This document shows, piece by piece, positions 45,286 to 57,300 of a DNA stretch of 64,000 nt. The notes under the pieces are model-generated. The model saw nothing but the letters and a program-made list of their open reading frames with translations, had not been told where the DNA came from and made no database searches. A program made the translations under genes and the position numbers. Position 1 is the stretch's first letter, and the number at the start of each line of letters is the position of its first letter. Source of the DNA: Cristatella mucedo (lineage: Eukaryota; Bryozoa; Phylactolaemata; Cristatellidae); NCBI GenBank assembly GCA_009760855.2, contig WPIO01000022.1, forward strand, positions 1,647,501 through 1,711,500, written 5' to 3'.

Positions 45286-46166
45286 AACGTGCAGCCACAT
45301 ACTTTTAAACAATCGACAAATGCACAGTCGAGGGCAATGCACGGCAATCAATGGCAATTGCCCGAGTCAGTACAGTAATCTATGATTGTCTGTTTCAATT
45401 ACAAACAAAGTTGGTGTGAGAAAATCCATATTTTCTAACGTATTACAGTACGCTATATTAAATGCTAAACATCATTCTTTCAAACAATCACGTGCACTCG
45501 AGGGCAATGTGCGGAAATCGACGGCAACGGCCTGGGAAAATACGGAAATATATAACGGTCCGTTAAAAATAGACTGGACGCTGCTGGGTGACGTTCGCAT
45601 TTAGAATTCTCGCTCGTGTATGCTCTCATTCTGGTGCACCCAGAAAATTCGGTCGGTAATGCCAGCACTTCGCCGCTGCAGTCATCATTGTAGAGTAGTA
45701 CAAGAAGAATATAATTAAAAGGAAAATAAGCATTTCGAAAAAGCCCAACAGCACATGCACTCTTTTGGAGGGTATACGTCCCCGCACTTAGGCTACCTAC
45801 GTCTACTGTGGGGAACCGCCCAAATAAGACGAGGAGCCAGAACCGAAGCCTAGACCACGACCGGAGAGCTACGGCGCCGATTCCACCTCAACGGCAGGAA
45901 TACCTCACACGCCACACCAAGCACTATTGACGAGACCACGTGCGCGCGCCCACACACAAAACACAGAAGAAACACAAAGATGCGAGCTCGAGCGCGATGC
46001 GACCGGCGGCATCCACCGAATCCTCCTGGTGCTGTCTCGTTCTGTCCCTCAATCTCCGGCGAACAGCCCGCCCTCCTCCATCGCTTTCAGAGAAACGAGT
46101 TCGGAAACTAATGGCCACGGCTTCGACACGGAGCCGAAGACGAAGAAGGAACCCTGGCAAACGGCG

Positions 46167-46420
46167 CCCTATCATTATAAAACTAGCCAGGACAATGGGG
46201 TTGACACGCCAGCCAATATTAATCACCTTAGCGACCTCGGCATCCCCTTACTCACAGCTCAAGAACGCAGGTGCTCTTCACCCACTTCTTTTGTTCTCAA
46301 GAAAACCGTCCAGCTACTCTAGGACGTCTAGCGGCGACAGCGACCTTGAGCAAGCGTTGCCCTATTCTTAATTGCTAGCCGGGACTATAGGGTTGACACG
46401 TCAGCCAATATCAATCACCT
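46167..46420. repeat. Pair of 60-bp direct repeats 193 bp apart
   Basis: 46167-46228 and 46360-46420 share CTAGCC, GGGTTGACACG and CAGCCAATAT-AATCACCT blocks, about 80 percent by eye. The segment between is GC-rich with two open frames; no family recognised. Confidence 0.6.
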
Positions 46421-46935
46421 CATGGTCCTACTACGATGACTGCGTCCTCTTGTTCGAGGCTCTAGGGACAGAGGTGTTTCCTGCTGCGCAGTTCTTATGC
46501 GCTCTAAAACTAAGTCAGGCCGGTGCTGTGCATTGTTGCGGCACCTACAAGTAAATAGCCGCGATACAAGGTTCCGGCGTCACCAGTAGTAGTCACATAT
46601 CGGCTTACACTAGCACAGTTACGAGCGCTATGCTTGCGGCTTAGTTCGCACCACTCGCGGAAGCGGCCCACCACGCGTATAACGCAAAAATCCGCAGATC
46701 CAGAATTTTGCCGCAGGCCGCAGTAAAGTCCAATGTTTCGAAGGCGGTCGAGTTAACTAAGGGACGCCGCACGGCGCCGCTTTGGCTGCGGTGCAGTGGC
46801 GTTCGAGGAGGCAGGTGAAAAGGACGCTGCACGTGCAGCGTCGGTCGATGCGGCAAAGTACCGCGAAGCCATCTTGGCAACCGAAACTGTCGAGGTCAGT
46901 TCTGAAAACGTCCTTGACCCAGCAAACTCCTTCCC

Positions 46936-47166
46936 TTAGTTACGTGGTGGTATGGAAGTGAGTGTCGCAGTTGCACTACTGAAGAATAATAGCGCTCCCA
47001 AAATAAAGAAAGATTCTAAAGCTTTGTGATGTGCAGGATTCAGGAGGCAGTTGGCAAAGATTTTGACGTTTGCCGCTGAAGGTTGGTAACTTACGTAACC
47101 AGCGATTTCTGTGGTAGACCGTATTTCGAGGTCTCCAGAATCGAGAGTTGTTTGTTCAGCCATCAA
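46936..47166 (-). CDS. Hypothetical small membrane protein (candidate)
   Basis: ATG at 47166 gives 76 codons: a polar N-terminus (MMAEQTTLDSGDLEIRSTTE), then one hydrophobic helix (ALESFFILGALLFFSSATAT) and TLTSIPPRN-stop. A GTAACT donor-like site overlaps the stop, so it could instead be a first exon. No homologue recognised. It could be chance or a transposon remnant. Confidence 0.25.
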   Translation of the reverse strand: MMAEQTTLDSGDLEIRSTTEIAGYVSYQPSAANVKIFANCLLNPAHHKALESFFILGALLFFSSATATLTSIPPRN

Positions 47167-47189
47167 TTTTCACGCAACGCTATGTGGTT

Positions 47190-48640
47190 ACAGTGTAGCT
47201 CTGTCTTCCACCCTGCCAATGGGTAGGGTTTCTACGTAAACTCAATCGTGTGTGAAGTCTGTCGTGTGTGCCTTAGCTCGCGGTTAGCACTACAGACATC
47301 GATGAAGCTCGCAATTCAAAGTCTTAAAAGCTGTTCAGGTATTCCGTTGCGTAGTATGTATATTTCTTCGGATGTGCATGATAAAAGATCACGGGCGTGC
47401 TGGCACTCAGCCGGTGCAGGCAGAATGGTATTGACCTCCGCCATCCTAGGGTCGCACAGCTGGCGGATGTGTTCTAGAGACGGACAGGTGCCCTGCTGTG
47501 GTCTGGTGGGTGTGGCTGGGACACTGGCTGGCATTGTCCTCCCGCTAAACCACGGTGATGAGCTGTGGCTGGGAGAGAGTGAATGGGAGTAGGAACGCCG
47601 GTAGGGGAGAACGACTGTGCTCAGGAGGCGCTGTAAGCGCCTTATAGAATACACGTTTTTGCAAGCGCGCTTCGCTGTTCTGCCTGCTTCTGCGTACACG
47701 TTTTTGGGAGAGCATTAATCTACACGTTGGAACGTCAAGTTTAATCGACTCAGTCAGTCTAAAAGTAGCCGTCCTCGTGGACTTCTGGACTGATTACGAT
47801 CTTACTTAATGGTTTGCTGCAAGTTTGGATTTTTGAACCTCATGTTGAAGGCTAATTAGTTTACTGCCGAATTTCAGATGTCCCCTTCTACTTACCAGTA
47901 AACGCATTACCTCTTTAGATCAGCTCAAAGCTTTTGTTCCTATGTCAGCCTTAGAGTGAAATTGCACTATTTCGTTGTTGCGATTGCTTTATTCTTTTGA
48001 TTATGCCCTTTGCTTAAATCCTCTCACACGGCTCTCTATAGTTTATAATTAAATACTTTGGTGGCTGTTTGCGTCAGATTTGGGGGCTGCCGGCTTGGTT
48101 GTTTTGGCGTTGCTCTCCTCTGTGGTTTACCTGCTGGTTGTGCCAAAGAGGAGCTCCCTGCCTCATGTAATTATAGCCACCTGCCGTTGGGTGTAAAGAG
48201 AGTTTCGACGGATGCGCAAGATGGCGGGCAGTGGGGAAGTGAACGGACGGCCGAGCCGTTGGGGCTGTCTAGCTGGGAGTGCGGAGTGTCACTTTTGAAT
48301 AAAGATTTTGATACTTTACTCTCTTCGTGAGACGAAACTCTTATTTGTAAGAGCACCTGACCATATAAGTGCAAAATTGATTTCGCGACGATAAGGTCAT
48401 GAGTGGCAGGGTTTCACCGTCGGCCGTTTACTATTCTACTTCTACTATATTGTATATCTCTTGTCTATACGCAAATTCATTTGCTGAGCTGAGCAGTCCT
48501 TTCCGTGCGAGCAAATCAACCCTCAAGTTAACTCGAAGTCTTGATTTAAAAAGCAATGATGCAGGGAAATTCTTACCGCCTGCTTACAAGCTGGCCTAGT
48601 TAGTGTATACCGCGGCACCTCTCACAGCCTCGAGGATTCT
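47190..48640. other. Intergenic; possible LTR-like terminal sequence
   Basis: 48290-48345 has AATAAAGATTTTG then TCTCTTCGTGAGACGAAACT, resembling an LTR R-U5 region; 47645-47700 (GAATACACGTTTTTGC) is similar in style. No gag or pol nearby that I can read. Confidence 0.25.
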
Positions 48641-48646
48641 TTTTTG

Positions 48647-48855
48647 TAGTGAAATCTGATGCTACACTGCGGCAACGAGCAATTGTCTTTTCTTACACCG
48701 AAGCTGCCATGATGGTAAAGACGCGAATATTCCGAAAAGAAAAATTTAACATGCAAGCTCGCTTCTTTATATGGCCTTCATTTGAGAAAGCAGAGAAAGG
48801 TGTATTTTCTTCGCTAAAGCAGCTCAAAAAGTGTGCTGAGACAGGCATAATTTGA
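48647..48855 (+). CDS. Candidate terminal exon, unknown protein
   Basis: Preceded by a good acceptor (TTCTTTTTTGTAG) and open to a TGA at 48853-48855: VKSDATLRQRAIVFSYTEAA, then a Lys/Phe-rich stretch (ARFFIWPSFEKAEKGVFSSL) and QLKKCAETGII. No matching upstream exon or family recognised. Confidence 0.2.
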
Positions 48856-49088
48856 ATGTCATTTTAAGTAAGGCAATCTTACAGCCGATTCTTGCCCGAT
48901 TCAATGGTAAGCCGGGAAGATAGAGCTTCATTGTAGCTACCGAAAAGTATTATAAGTGCAACGGGCATTGCACACGGCAATGTAGCAACTTCGTCAAAGC
49001 CTAGTTAATTGGCTTTGAGCAAGTCGGCGGCCCCAGTCCCCCAGGCTACGTCACACAATAGATAGATATAGATTTGTCACAAATATAC

Positions 49089-49233
<145 letters not shown>

Positions 49234-49239
49234 TATACG

Positions 49240-50130
49240 CACTATAGTGTGACGCCGACCGATGCTCGAGCTCAGCATCCAACCCGAGCAGGCAGCAAGT
49301 GCAGCGTTGAGGCGGTAGCAGCCGGTCACTGACGACCGGCTGTCCTCTCGATGCGAAATTTAGCCGGTACCACATTGGGGCCGATCCGATCCGGGGCAAT
49401 TTGTGAAGGGCCAGCCTACCTGTTCTCGTCATAGGAAACATGCGACGACTGTCGAGTAGCTCAGGGATCTTGAAGTTTTCGAGAAGATTGTGGATCGCCA
49501 AGCCAAGCCTTGGCACGACGAATTGGAATCCCGACGTCAGCGAGTGGCATGCTGACGTTCACTCGTGTCTCTGGTTTGGCCTTGGGGTCAAGTGCCTGCC
49601 TACAGTGCTCATGATCTTTGGCTCCATCCTTGCGGGTAATAATGTAAAGTGCCCGGACGGAGATTTGTTCTTTTAGGGCAACGAAAAAAGAACTTTTTGT
49701 TTTTATCTGTTAAGGAACAACCACTTGAGACTAATACGGTGAGTGGAAATGCTGTGCTCCAGCCCTAACTAATACTGAGTGGCAATGAAAGTAGCACGGC
49801 CATGACCTTTAAGTCCCACATAGTGAGCCCGTGTTCGCACTGTGAATCTTGCTTCTTTCCAGCTTTTGTCCTGCTCATGTCTGCTTTGGTCTTCCGTCTC
49901 GGAGGAAGCTTATGCGTCCAGTTTTACAAAAGTCTTGATTCCTACGTGCTCGATCCCTAGAATGGTTATAGGAAAATTGCTTTCGTTAGAGAAGTAGGAA
50001 AGCTGGTCATGTGCAATGTATGTCCTAGAGAATTTGCAGCTTCCGTGATTGATTTTTTGCCTCACCAGTCCTTACTTGTTATCTTATATTTATACCAGGG
50101 AATTTACTGTCTCTTAACTAGAAAACCTCG
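49240..50130. other. Intergenic, no gene recognised
   Basis: 49250-49520 is open on the - strand (96 codons outside the microsatellite) without a motif I can name. The rest is AT-rich with nothing visible. Confidence 0.3.
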
Positions 50131-50136
50131 AGGTAC

Positions 50137-50405
50137 TATTCGAGGATTTCGTCGGTGGTGTCGTCTGCCATGACATTCAAAGCCATAGAGAAGGCGTGCC
50201 ATTGACAGCGCCTAGGATTGGTAGTACGTTCATCCTCGTCAAAGTCATAGCCTAGAATTTGAGACGTGCTCAGCTCCGCAGTCTGCGTCTGGTCTTTCTT
50301 AAGAGTTGTTCCCGGTTTTGGTGACCTGTTGCTATAAAGGCTGAAGCAAGCCTGAAGTAGGGGATAAGCAAGGGAGACCCTGGAAACGAAACCACCGCAA
50401 GCTGG
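50137..50405 (-). CDS. Candidate terminal exon of an antisense gene
   Basis: On the - strand a strong pyrimidine tract and acceptor (TTTTTCTTCTGTGCACGTTT then TTGCCAG) precede an open frame: CGGFVSRVSLAYPLLQACFS, then an acidic tail (ILGYDFDEDERTTNPRRCQW) ending DDTTDEILE-stop. It lies 0.8 kb upstream of gene B and points away from it. No family recognised and no partner exon proved. Confidence 0.22.
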
Positions 50406-51127
50406 CAAAAACGTGCACAGAAGAAAAATTAATTTGTCAAGTACAATACTGTTATTGACCCTCTAGCCCAGATCGACGATAGAGGGCGAGTTGTCATATT
50501 TGCTGCCTGATTTGGTGTAAAATCCGTGCTGCGCTGGTTTGCTGCGAGGTTGCTGGGCCCGCTAAGGATGACTTAAGGCACGGCACGTGACAGTCGTCAT
50601 TTATCGTCAACCCTATGCATTGGGGCGCAATATCGACGATCGCAGCGATGAGAGCTGCTGAACGAATGAGGCTTGCGTGTAGCTTCGAGATCATGTGAAC
50701 ATATCAGGTGCACGTATCACTCCAAAGCGAACGGGCTTTGCACACTCGGACGCATTCCGAAAGGTTAGCACATAGACGCGTCGGTTCGTGGCAATCTTTG
50801 ACGTTTTCACTCCGGCTGGCCGGCAGCAGCGAAAGAGACGCCGCGAGAGCGTACAGTGGCTGCACGATGCGGGGTATTCTCTCTGCCAAGCACTTGGAAT
50901 TTATTGCCTCTGTCTTCGCTTTTTGGCATCTCAAGCGTTCAGCATGTGTAGCCTTTCGACTGTGTTTGTACGTTGATGAACCACAATTTTGCTGTTAAGC
51001 TTGGCTAATAAGCTCTACTGCTGTACGACCACTCCTTCTCTTGGTCTTGTTGCACGTCTGCATGTTTCATCGTTGAGCCGATTGCCGAACACTTGCGAAT
51101 GCCGAAGCTCCTTAGCGACGCTTATAC

Positions 51128-51218
51128 TTTTCATTGGCCGCTCACTCTTTTATCGTATCGCTCCTCTGTCTTTCCAGCGTCTATTATATTTGGACCAAGC
51201 ACTCCTTCGCAATAGGCC
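51128..51218 (+). promoter_or_regulatory. Possible promoter/5'UTR of gene B
   Basis: An inverted CCAAT box (ATTGG near 51132) and an AT-rich TATTATATTTGG stretch (about 51182-51193) precede the ATG at 51219. The TATA-like run is only about 30 bases upstream, so it may be 5'UTR rather than a core promoter. TTTCCAG at about 51171-51177 could be an acceptor of a 5'UTR exon. Confidence 0.2.
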
Positions 51219-51332
51219 ATGCAGACCGTTTCGAGCTCAAGGATCCCTCGAGCTGGCTTCTTTCAGCAGCTTAAAGCGCTAATTCGAAGAAACTGCTTGC
51301 TGAAAGCCAGGAGCACCGTATGGTCATTGGTA
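51219..51332 (+). CDS. Gene B exon 1 (start codon, N-terminus)
   Basis: ATG at 51219 gives 38 codons, MQTVSSSRIPRAGFFQQLKA onward to STVWSLV, followed by donor GTGAGT at 51333 in phase 0. This matches the usual ABCA start: about a dozen residues, then an aromatic/basic amphipathic stretch before TM1. TM1 begins in the next exon (EVLVPFIWIL). The start is chosen because the family begins at this point and it is the only ATG before the motif in this frame of the exon. Confidence 0.85.
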
Positions 51333-54300
51333 GTGAGTGAGACTAAACTTAGTGGTGCGCCGGCTCCGACGTTGCCGTCTTGCATGATGCATGCTGCTCG
51401 ATGCTGACGTGTCATTGAGCTGTCCACACCGGAAAGCTGTGCCTGCCAGAGCGCTAGAAGCTTGATTAACTGCGGTTGATGAATCTGTTTCGTCTCGTTC
51501 AGCAAGGCAAACCACAGCCTTGTTTTGTGTTTTTTTTAATCTGACTAACTTGTCGACTCTACTGCGAGAATCTAGTGCTGGATCAATATGCGAACCGGAA
51601 GGTCAGTCAGGTGTGTGTTTCCATCTTGCATGCCTCCAGCCATTCTTCACAGCCACCTTTAGAGGGATTACTGGTCATCAAGTTGCTGCTGTTGCTGCTA
51701 AGCAGATTTCTGGGATAGCTTTGTGGATAGATTTCTGCTCCGATATAAATTTCTGCACCCTCTTACGTTGAGAGCTGTTGATGCAGCTGGTGCAGCAGCT
51801 GCTACCACCATTGGTGAGCTGCGATGACACACTTGGCAAGGCGAATGCTCTTTACGATCGGGTTGCCGAGGTCGTCCGTTCGAAACCTTCTGTAGGCAAT
51901 TCTTTATCGCCACTGCAAGCAGTGATGATAGCCGTTAAGGCTCGTCTCTCTCTATACAAAAGAGGCTATTAAATCAGCTAGTATTATTTTTATTGCTGGT
52001 TCAGCTGCGACTAGAACACGTTTCCATAGCACAAAGCATGGCAGAGTAATTTAACAAGCTCTTTGGTTTGGCCACCACTAGGGATACCGAAAAAGCCATT
52101 AGGCCACTAGAGCTGATGATGAGTTAGTTTACAAATCCAAGAGGTTTGACCACGTAGTTCATTTGCTATAAGACCTTAGATGGCTGCCGGTTGATCAACG
52201 TACACAAGACTAAAGCTCTTTCGCTGACCCACAAGGCCCGCTAATGCTTGGCTCCTCCGTACCCAAGCTGAATTTTTTGAATAAGTTCAGCCTCCTCATA
52301 CTCTCAGGTCCTGTGTGAACAATAAATTAGCTGTTTCATTCCTCTGCTTGGATACCGTTGAAGACAGAAGTTTTTGCTCTTCAGGTCCTTGACTGGTGAC
52401 ATCACTTCTACAATTCTTACCCAACGACATCTACTCTCCTGCTACCGGCTATAGCACATCATTTCCAGCCGTCCTGAGCTGCTATTTCCATGCTTTACAA
52501 AACCTCAACTGCTCTTCCGACTCTACTACGCTTCTCACTTTCTCTTTGTTGCTTGAAATTAAGTCTGTTAGCGAATGCATACCGAAAGTAGATTATACTT
52601 TGAGTGTACTATTCAAAACTCCTCTGCGTAGCACCCACTTAGTCCTCTCGTCTTTGTGGAGTTGCAAGCAGAGATACATGCATACATACCTAGAGTGGAT
52701 CAAGGTTGTTTAAAGCCATCTCTATCGCTGTCCGATTAGGGTGCATCAAGTGGCGTCAATGCCTGCCAATGAATGGAGCAACCGATACCGTTGCAATCGG
52801 GATCCACACGCCTTTCCGTTGCTTGCTGTCGCAGTTTGTCGAGTAGTCAGTGCGCCTGGCTTGCTCTCTGTTCTGCTGTGCCTAGACGATAGCATCAACA
52901 GCTGCTGTAAAGCAAAGCTGTCAGTCATGAGACTGCCTTGCTGTCGCAGGTCCTTTCGATTTCTGTCTTCGTTTGCATGCTGTGTCTGTCTGCAGTTTCT
53001 CTCTTTGTGAGTGTGTGTTTTGTGCGTGCGTGGGCATGTGTGCGTGTATTTGTGTGTGCATATGTGTTTATGTGCCCGCACGTGGGTGTGTGAGCGCTTG
53101 CTCATGTCTGCGTTAGTTTGTACGTGCTTTCAATACGAACGATCTCATGGTGGTATCACGTGTTCCACCTTACAGGAAGTACTGGTGCCTTTTATCTGGA
53201 TTCTGTTTGTGGCACTGATGAAATGGATCTCGGTTGGTACAGATGTGGTGAGTCCCATCACGGGATTTCCGACCAAGAACTTGTACCAATATCCAACCTC
53301 GACCAAGTCTCTTTTCGTGGTTGCGCCCAACAGCTCCACTCATGAAGCCATCATTCATCGGGTGCAGAACCTCAGCCACATTCCAGTGATCCGGTTTAAT
53401 TCGTCGACCGATGCCGAAAAGCGCTACAGAATTTTGAGCGCTGATGCTGTCAACGACATGCCTCTTGGCATAATATTCGGCGATTCGGTATACGACTACA
53501 CCCTGAGGACGGTATCAGAAATGAGCGTAGACACAAGCACACTCGTGGGAAGCCTTGGTATGTCAGAATCACGGCTCCTACCTGTCCTAATAGTTTGTAT
53601 TGCCATGAGAACCCGGGCTGTATATCGTATGCTGTGTAGCTACAATTTTAGAGTAGAGTATCGGCAGTTGGTCTGGTGAAAGTCCTAATCCATTGTAAGG
53701 AAATGCTAGTATAAATGCAGAAACAAAGTATAACGTACCGCGATCATAGGATTATTCGCGCCAGTGATCGGCCTGTCGGTGCTTGGGCGAATACGGTTCA
53801 CCACTAATATTAAGAACTGCAGGGTGACAGTCACGTTAATGGCAACTGCTTTGCACATGACAGGGAACTTGATTAGACGGACTTGGGCTGCTTGCCTGAC
53901 GAGAGGACCTTGCAGCAGGACGGGAGGGTGATGGTTGGCGGTGACTCGTTCTCTACTCGACGTTCGCTCTCCTGACTCCACGAAAGCGTTTTCGTGTCTC
54001 CTTCAAAATTGAAGTGCACATAAGTCGTGACTGTCAGTCTGTTGTGATATATGACAGTGGTAATTAGGTAACGGAAGGCTGTGTTTCCTGTGCGGTGACG
54101 ACATGAATCTACCATCGGCATGTCGGCAGCAAATACATCCCCGATACGAAGCCAAAGAACTAGCTGAGTGAAGCGCGTGTTATAGCGCTGGATCATTCTT
54201 CTTAATATCGATTCGGCTGCCAACAATAAACGTTCACAACGGTCGACGTATCGTGTAGGCGCTCATTGATACTTGCTGCATTGGGTCGGTAGTGACTAAA

Positions 54301-57300
54301 TTGGATGTACTGCATGCCGCTTCTACACATTCTTATCCGGTTGACGAGCCTGTAGCTTCGTTTAATGGAGCAGTCGCTCGTCACCGGTAGGCATGCTGAA
54401 TGACGTGGTTCGTGCAGGGCTTCCTTGTAGAGCTGGACTGCCTTTTATCCGAGATTGTACCGGGCTTGCTGTGCGGTTGCTCAAAGGCTTGGTGATAGGT
54501 CCTGAACGTGATTTTTTAACCTACAATGGGCGAGACAGTGAAATCTGGCTACTGTCCAGCGACATGTGTCTCCGATAGAGACTTTTCGGCTGTGTACCGT
54601 GCCGGAAAATGGCTCGGAAAGTGGTGGCGTTGGGCCAATGGGGTTTCTCCTCTATCCTGGTAAACAACATTGAAGCCTACCGCTTACACGCCGACTTTCA
54701 GGCCAGTTACGAAATCCGAGAGTATAGCCGAAGCTGCTGGCTAAAGCCTTTTGAAGGGAAGTGATCTCGGGCTGCTAATGCCAGTTCTTCAGGACCGTGA
54801 AAATAAAGTAATACCCGTGTTTGCAGTTTGAAATTCTTCTCAGCGTTAGGTTAGCGGTACCTCGCAGGACAAAAAAGCAAGCTCGAAGACATTTATTCCC
54901 ATGGACGCTGCGGCGGGCCAGTACGCGACTGCGCTGCCTGGCGTCCTCGACACAACTCCCCTGGGCCTTTGCCGCCCGTTACCTAATTACCACTGTCAAT
55001 ATATCACAACAGCCCATGAACCAACGATAGTGTCATAATCACAAAATAGCCACATTCCCCTTGATCAAAAGATCTAATGGGGCAACAGCAAAACATGACA
55101 TGGCAACGGCGCAATAATAATACACGTCGTCCTTAACTGCCTTATCATCTAGCACGAATCTAGGTAACGGCCGCTCGGAGGAGGAGAGTGAAAGCACGGC
55201 CTTTGCAAACTTGCCGGCTATGTATGGCACGAGCTTTGCCGCATCGCCGAGCCGTGTAGCCTTCCGCCGCGCCACTAGTCTCCAATGCGGTACCCGTCTC
55301 TGCCACCGCACGTGGCTCCCGGGCATTCGCCCTAATGCCGACCGCTGTCGTCTGGACTGCAACCGATGTCACCTCGCGAGTCGCCCGTGAGACAGATGCC
55401 TCGAGTCTCGGTTTTTGTACGGCTGTCTTTAAGCGCTCCGTCGGCCACTCCTGCGCCAGTGCCTTCGGTCACTCGGCGTGCGTACACCTGCCGCGCCTCC
55501 TGCACGGACGTCTCGCTCACGTCTTCAGCTGGCCCCTCGAGCGTCTCCGCCACTAGCATTTCGGAAACCAGGCTACCACTCTATGCGCCACCATCTGTCG
55601 CTGCCACTCTTGGGGTTTCGCCTCCGACCGCTCGGCAAGCACCTCGTTTGCCTTCTCGACCAGCATCTCGCCCGCCTCCTTAGCGGGCGCTTCAGGCACT
55701 TCCGCCGACGCTAATGCTTCGCTCCGTGCCGCCGTCACCTCCGAGGCCATTAGCGCAAACTCGCTGGCTACCGGCGCTGTCTCGCTCTCTACCAGTGCTT
55801 TCCCAGTTTTCGAGACCTCTCTGGCAGACACAGCTGACTCCCTGGCAGACGCAGGCACCCCTCTTGCAGACGCACCCTCCTCTCTCTCGCTCTCTCTCCC
55901 TCTCTTTCTCTTTCTCTCTCTCTCCCTCTCTCTCCCTCTCTCTCTCTCTCTCTCTTTCTGTCGCTCTGTCGGACGCTGCCGTCTCCCTGCCTGACGCTGC
56001 CACCTTTCCTGTCGTCTCTGTGTCTCTCCCGCCGAGCTCATAGAAGTCGTATCTGAGGATTCCGCCTTCGTCGCTCTGCACACCATTGTCGATTGCCGCT
56101 TCCTGTTGCTCCTGTCGACCTCCTCAGTCCGACCAGTGTTTATCATATTCGAGCACAGCGGTCGCGCCAGCTTCCAGCCGCTTATGTGGTATCGCCTCCG
56201 CCTTCATGGCACGCTGCACGTACGACCGCCGAAGCCTCTCCTCACCTTCAGGCTTGCAAACACCTTCACAAGTGTTGTACGCAGGTGGGCGTAGTCCTCT
56301 TGCACCGAGTCCGGAAGGCACGCAGCGAACGTTAATGCACCGCCTGCCGGGATCACAAGTACATACACGTGCCCCAAAACTGGATCGATACCTCTTCCGT
56401 TAAGTCTCCGCTCCGATTCGAGCAGCCAACTTACGAAGTCGTCATCGACTCGGTAAGCTATTCCAGCATCATCTCCTGGTCACTCTACCGCTTCAGCCGA
56501 AATAGCTCGTGGTTTGACATTCTCCCAGCGTCAGGCACGCGATACCACACGGAACACTGAAGTGAGCTCAAAGACGTTTATTCACACGGATGCCGCAGTG
56601 GGCCAGTACGTGATTGCCCTGCCCGTCGCGCTTTGCATATCGGCGATTAAGCAGGTCAGTGCTGTCCTTCAGCTAAGCACATCACAGATCTGGGTCCGGC
56701 AGGGTATTTTCGGATGTAAAGCCGACTTACGGACGAAAAGCTACTTGTTCACGGGTATTTAGCGAAGGCAGCGGCGCAAAGCAAGGATACATGCTTCTGA
56801 GCTAATAGAAAAACGAGTTAGCAGACTTAGGTCACGTCAAATTTCCAACTTCGACAAATCAGTTTTCGTTCGTTACTCAAAGTAATTTATACCAATGAAA
56901 TTGATTTAGTGATTAAGTAGATGACTTTTACCATCAGACTTTTGAAGTGGAAAACGCATTTTCAGCGGTGTTAAACTTTAATAGCCCCCACTACTCGAAA
57001 TTACTATTGAATAGCCCCACTTCTGTATTCCTATTGAACAGCCATCACCCTCACATCCTTTAAAATAAAAAATGATAATTTATTTGTAAAGCACCTTAAG
57101 AAAACCTAATCTCTATTCAGGTGCTTCACGTATGCCACGGGGCTCGAGCCCGCTACCTCGGACAGACGTTTATTGGGGCGAGCCTGTTAACCACCAGGCA
57201 AACCAGCGCAGCAAATCAGCTCTCACCGCTCATTATGTCACAGTCGACGAGAATATGACAAATGGTTAGTCATTAATCTTACGTGGTTTTGTTTGATCGA

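Larger units (their letters stand above)
42600..45570. repeat. Degenerate satellite, about 175-bp period, about 15 units
   Basis: A recurring block of the type GCAATCGACGGCAATGGCCC followed by GGGCCAATACGGCAATCCAC recurs near 42620, 42795, 42965, 43145, 43325, 43500, 43680, 43855, 44020, 44460, 44620, 44775, 45345 and 45510. Spacing is about 155-190 once the two insertions (LINE at 44031-44297, LTR at about 44905-45285) are removed. Units are strongly diverged; no ORF is conserved. Confidence 0.75.

Noticed and set aside
42600..45570. CRISPR-like array of regularly spaced repeats
   Set aside because: Units are diverged along their whole length with no constant repeat/variable spacer pattern; the host is an animal genome.
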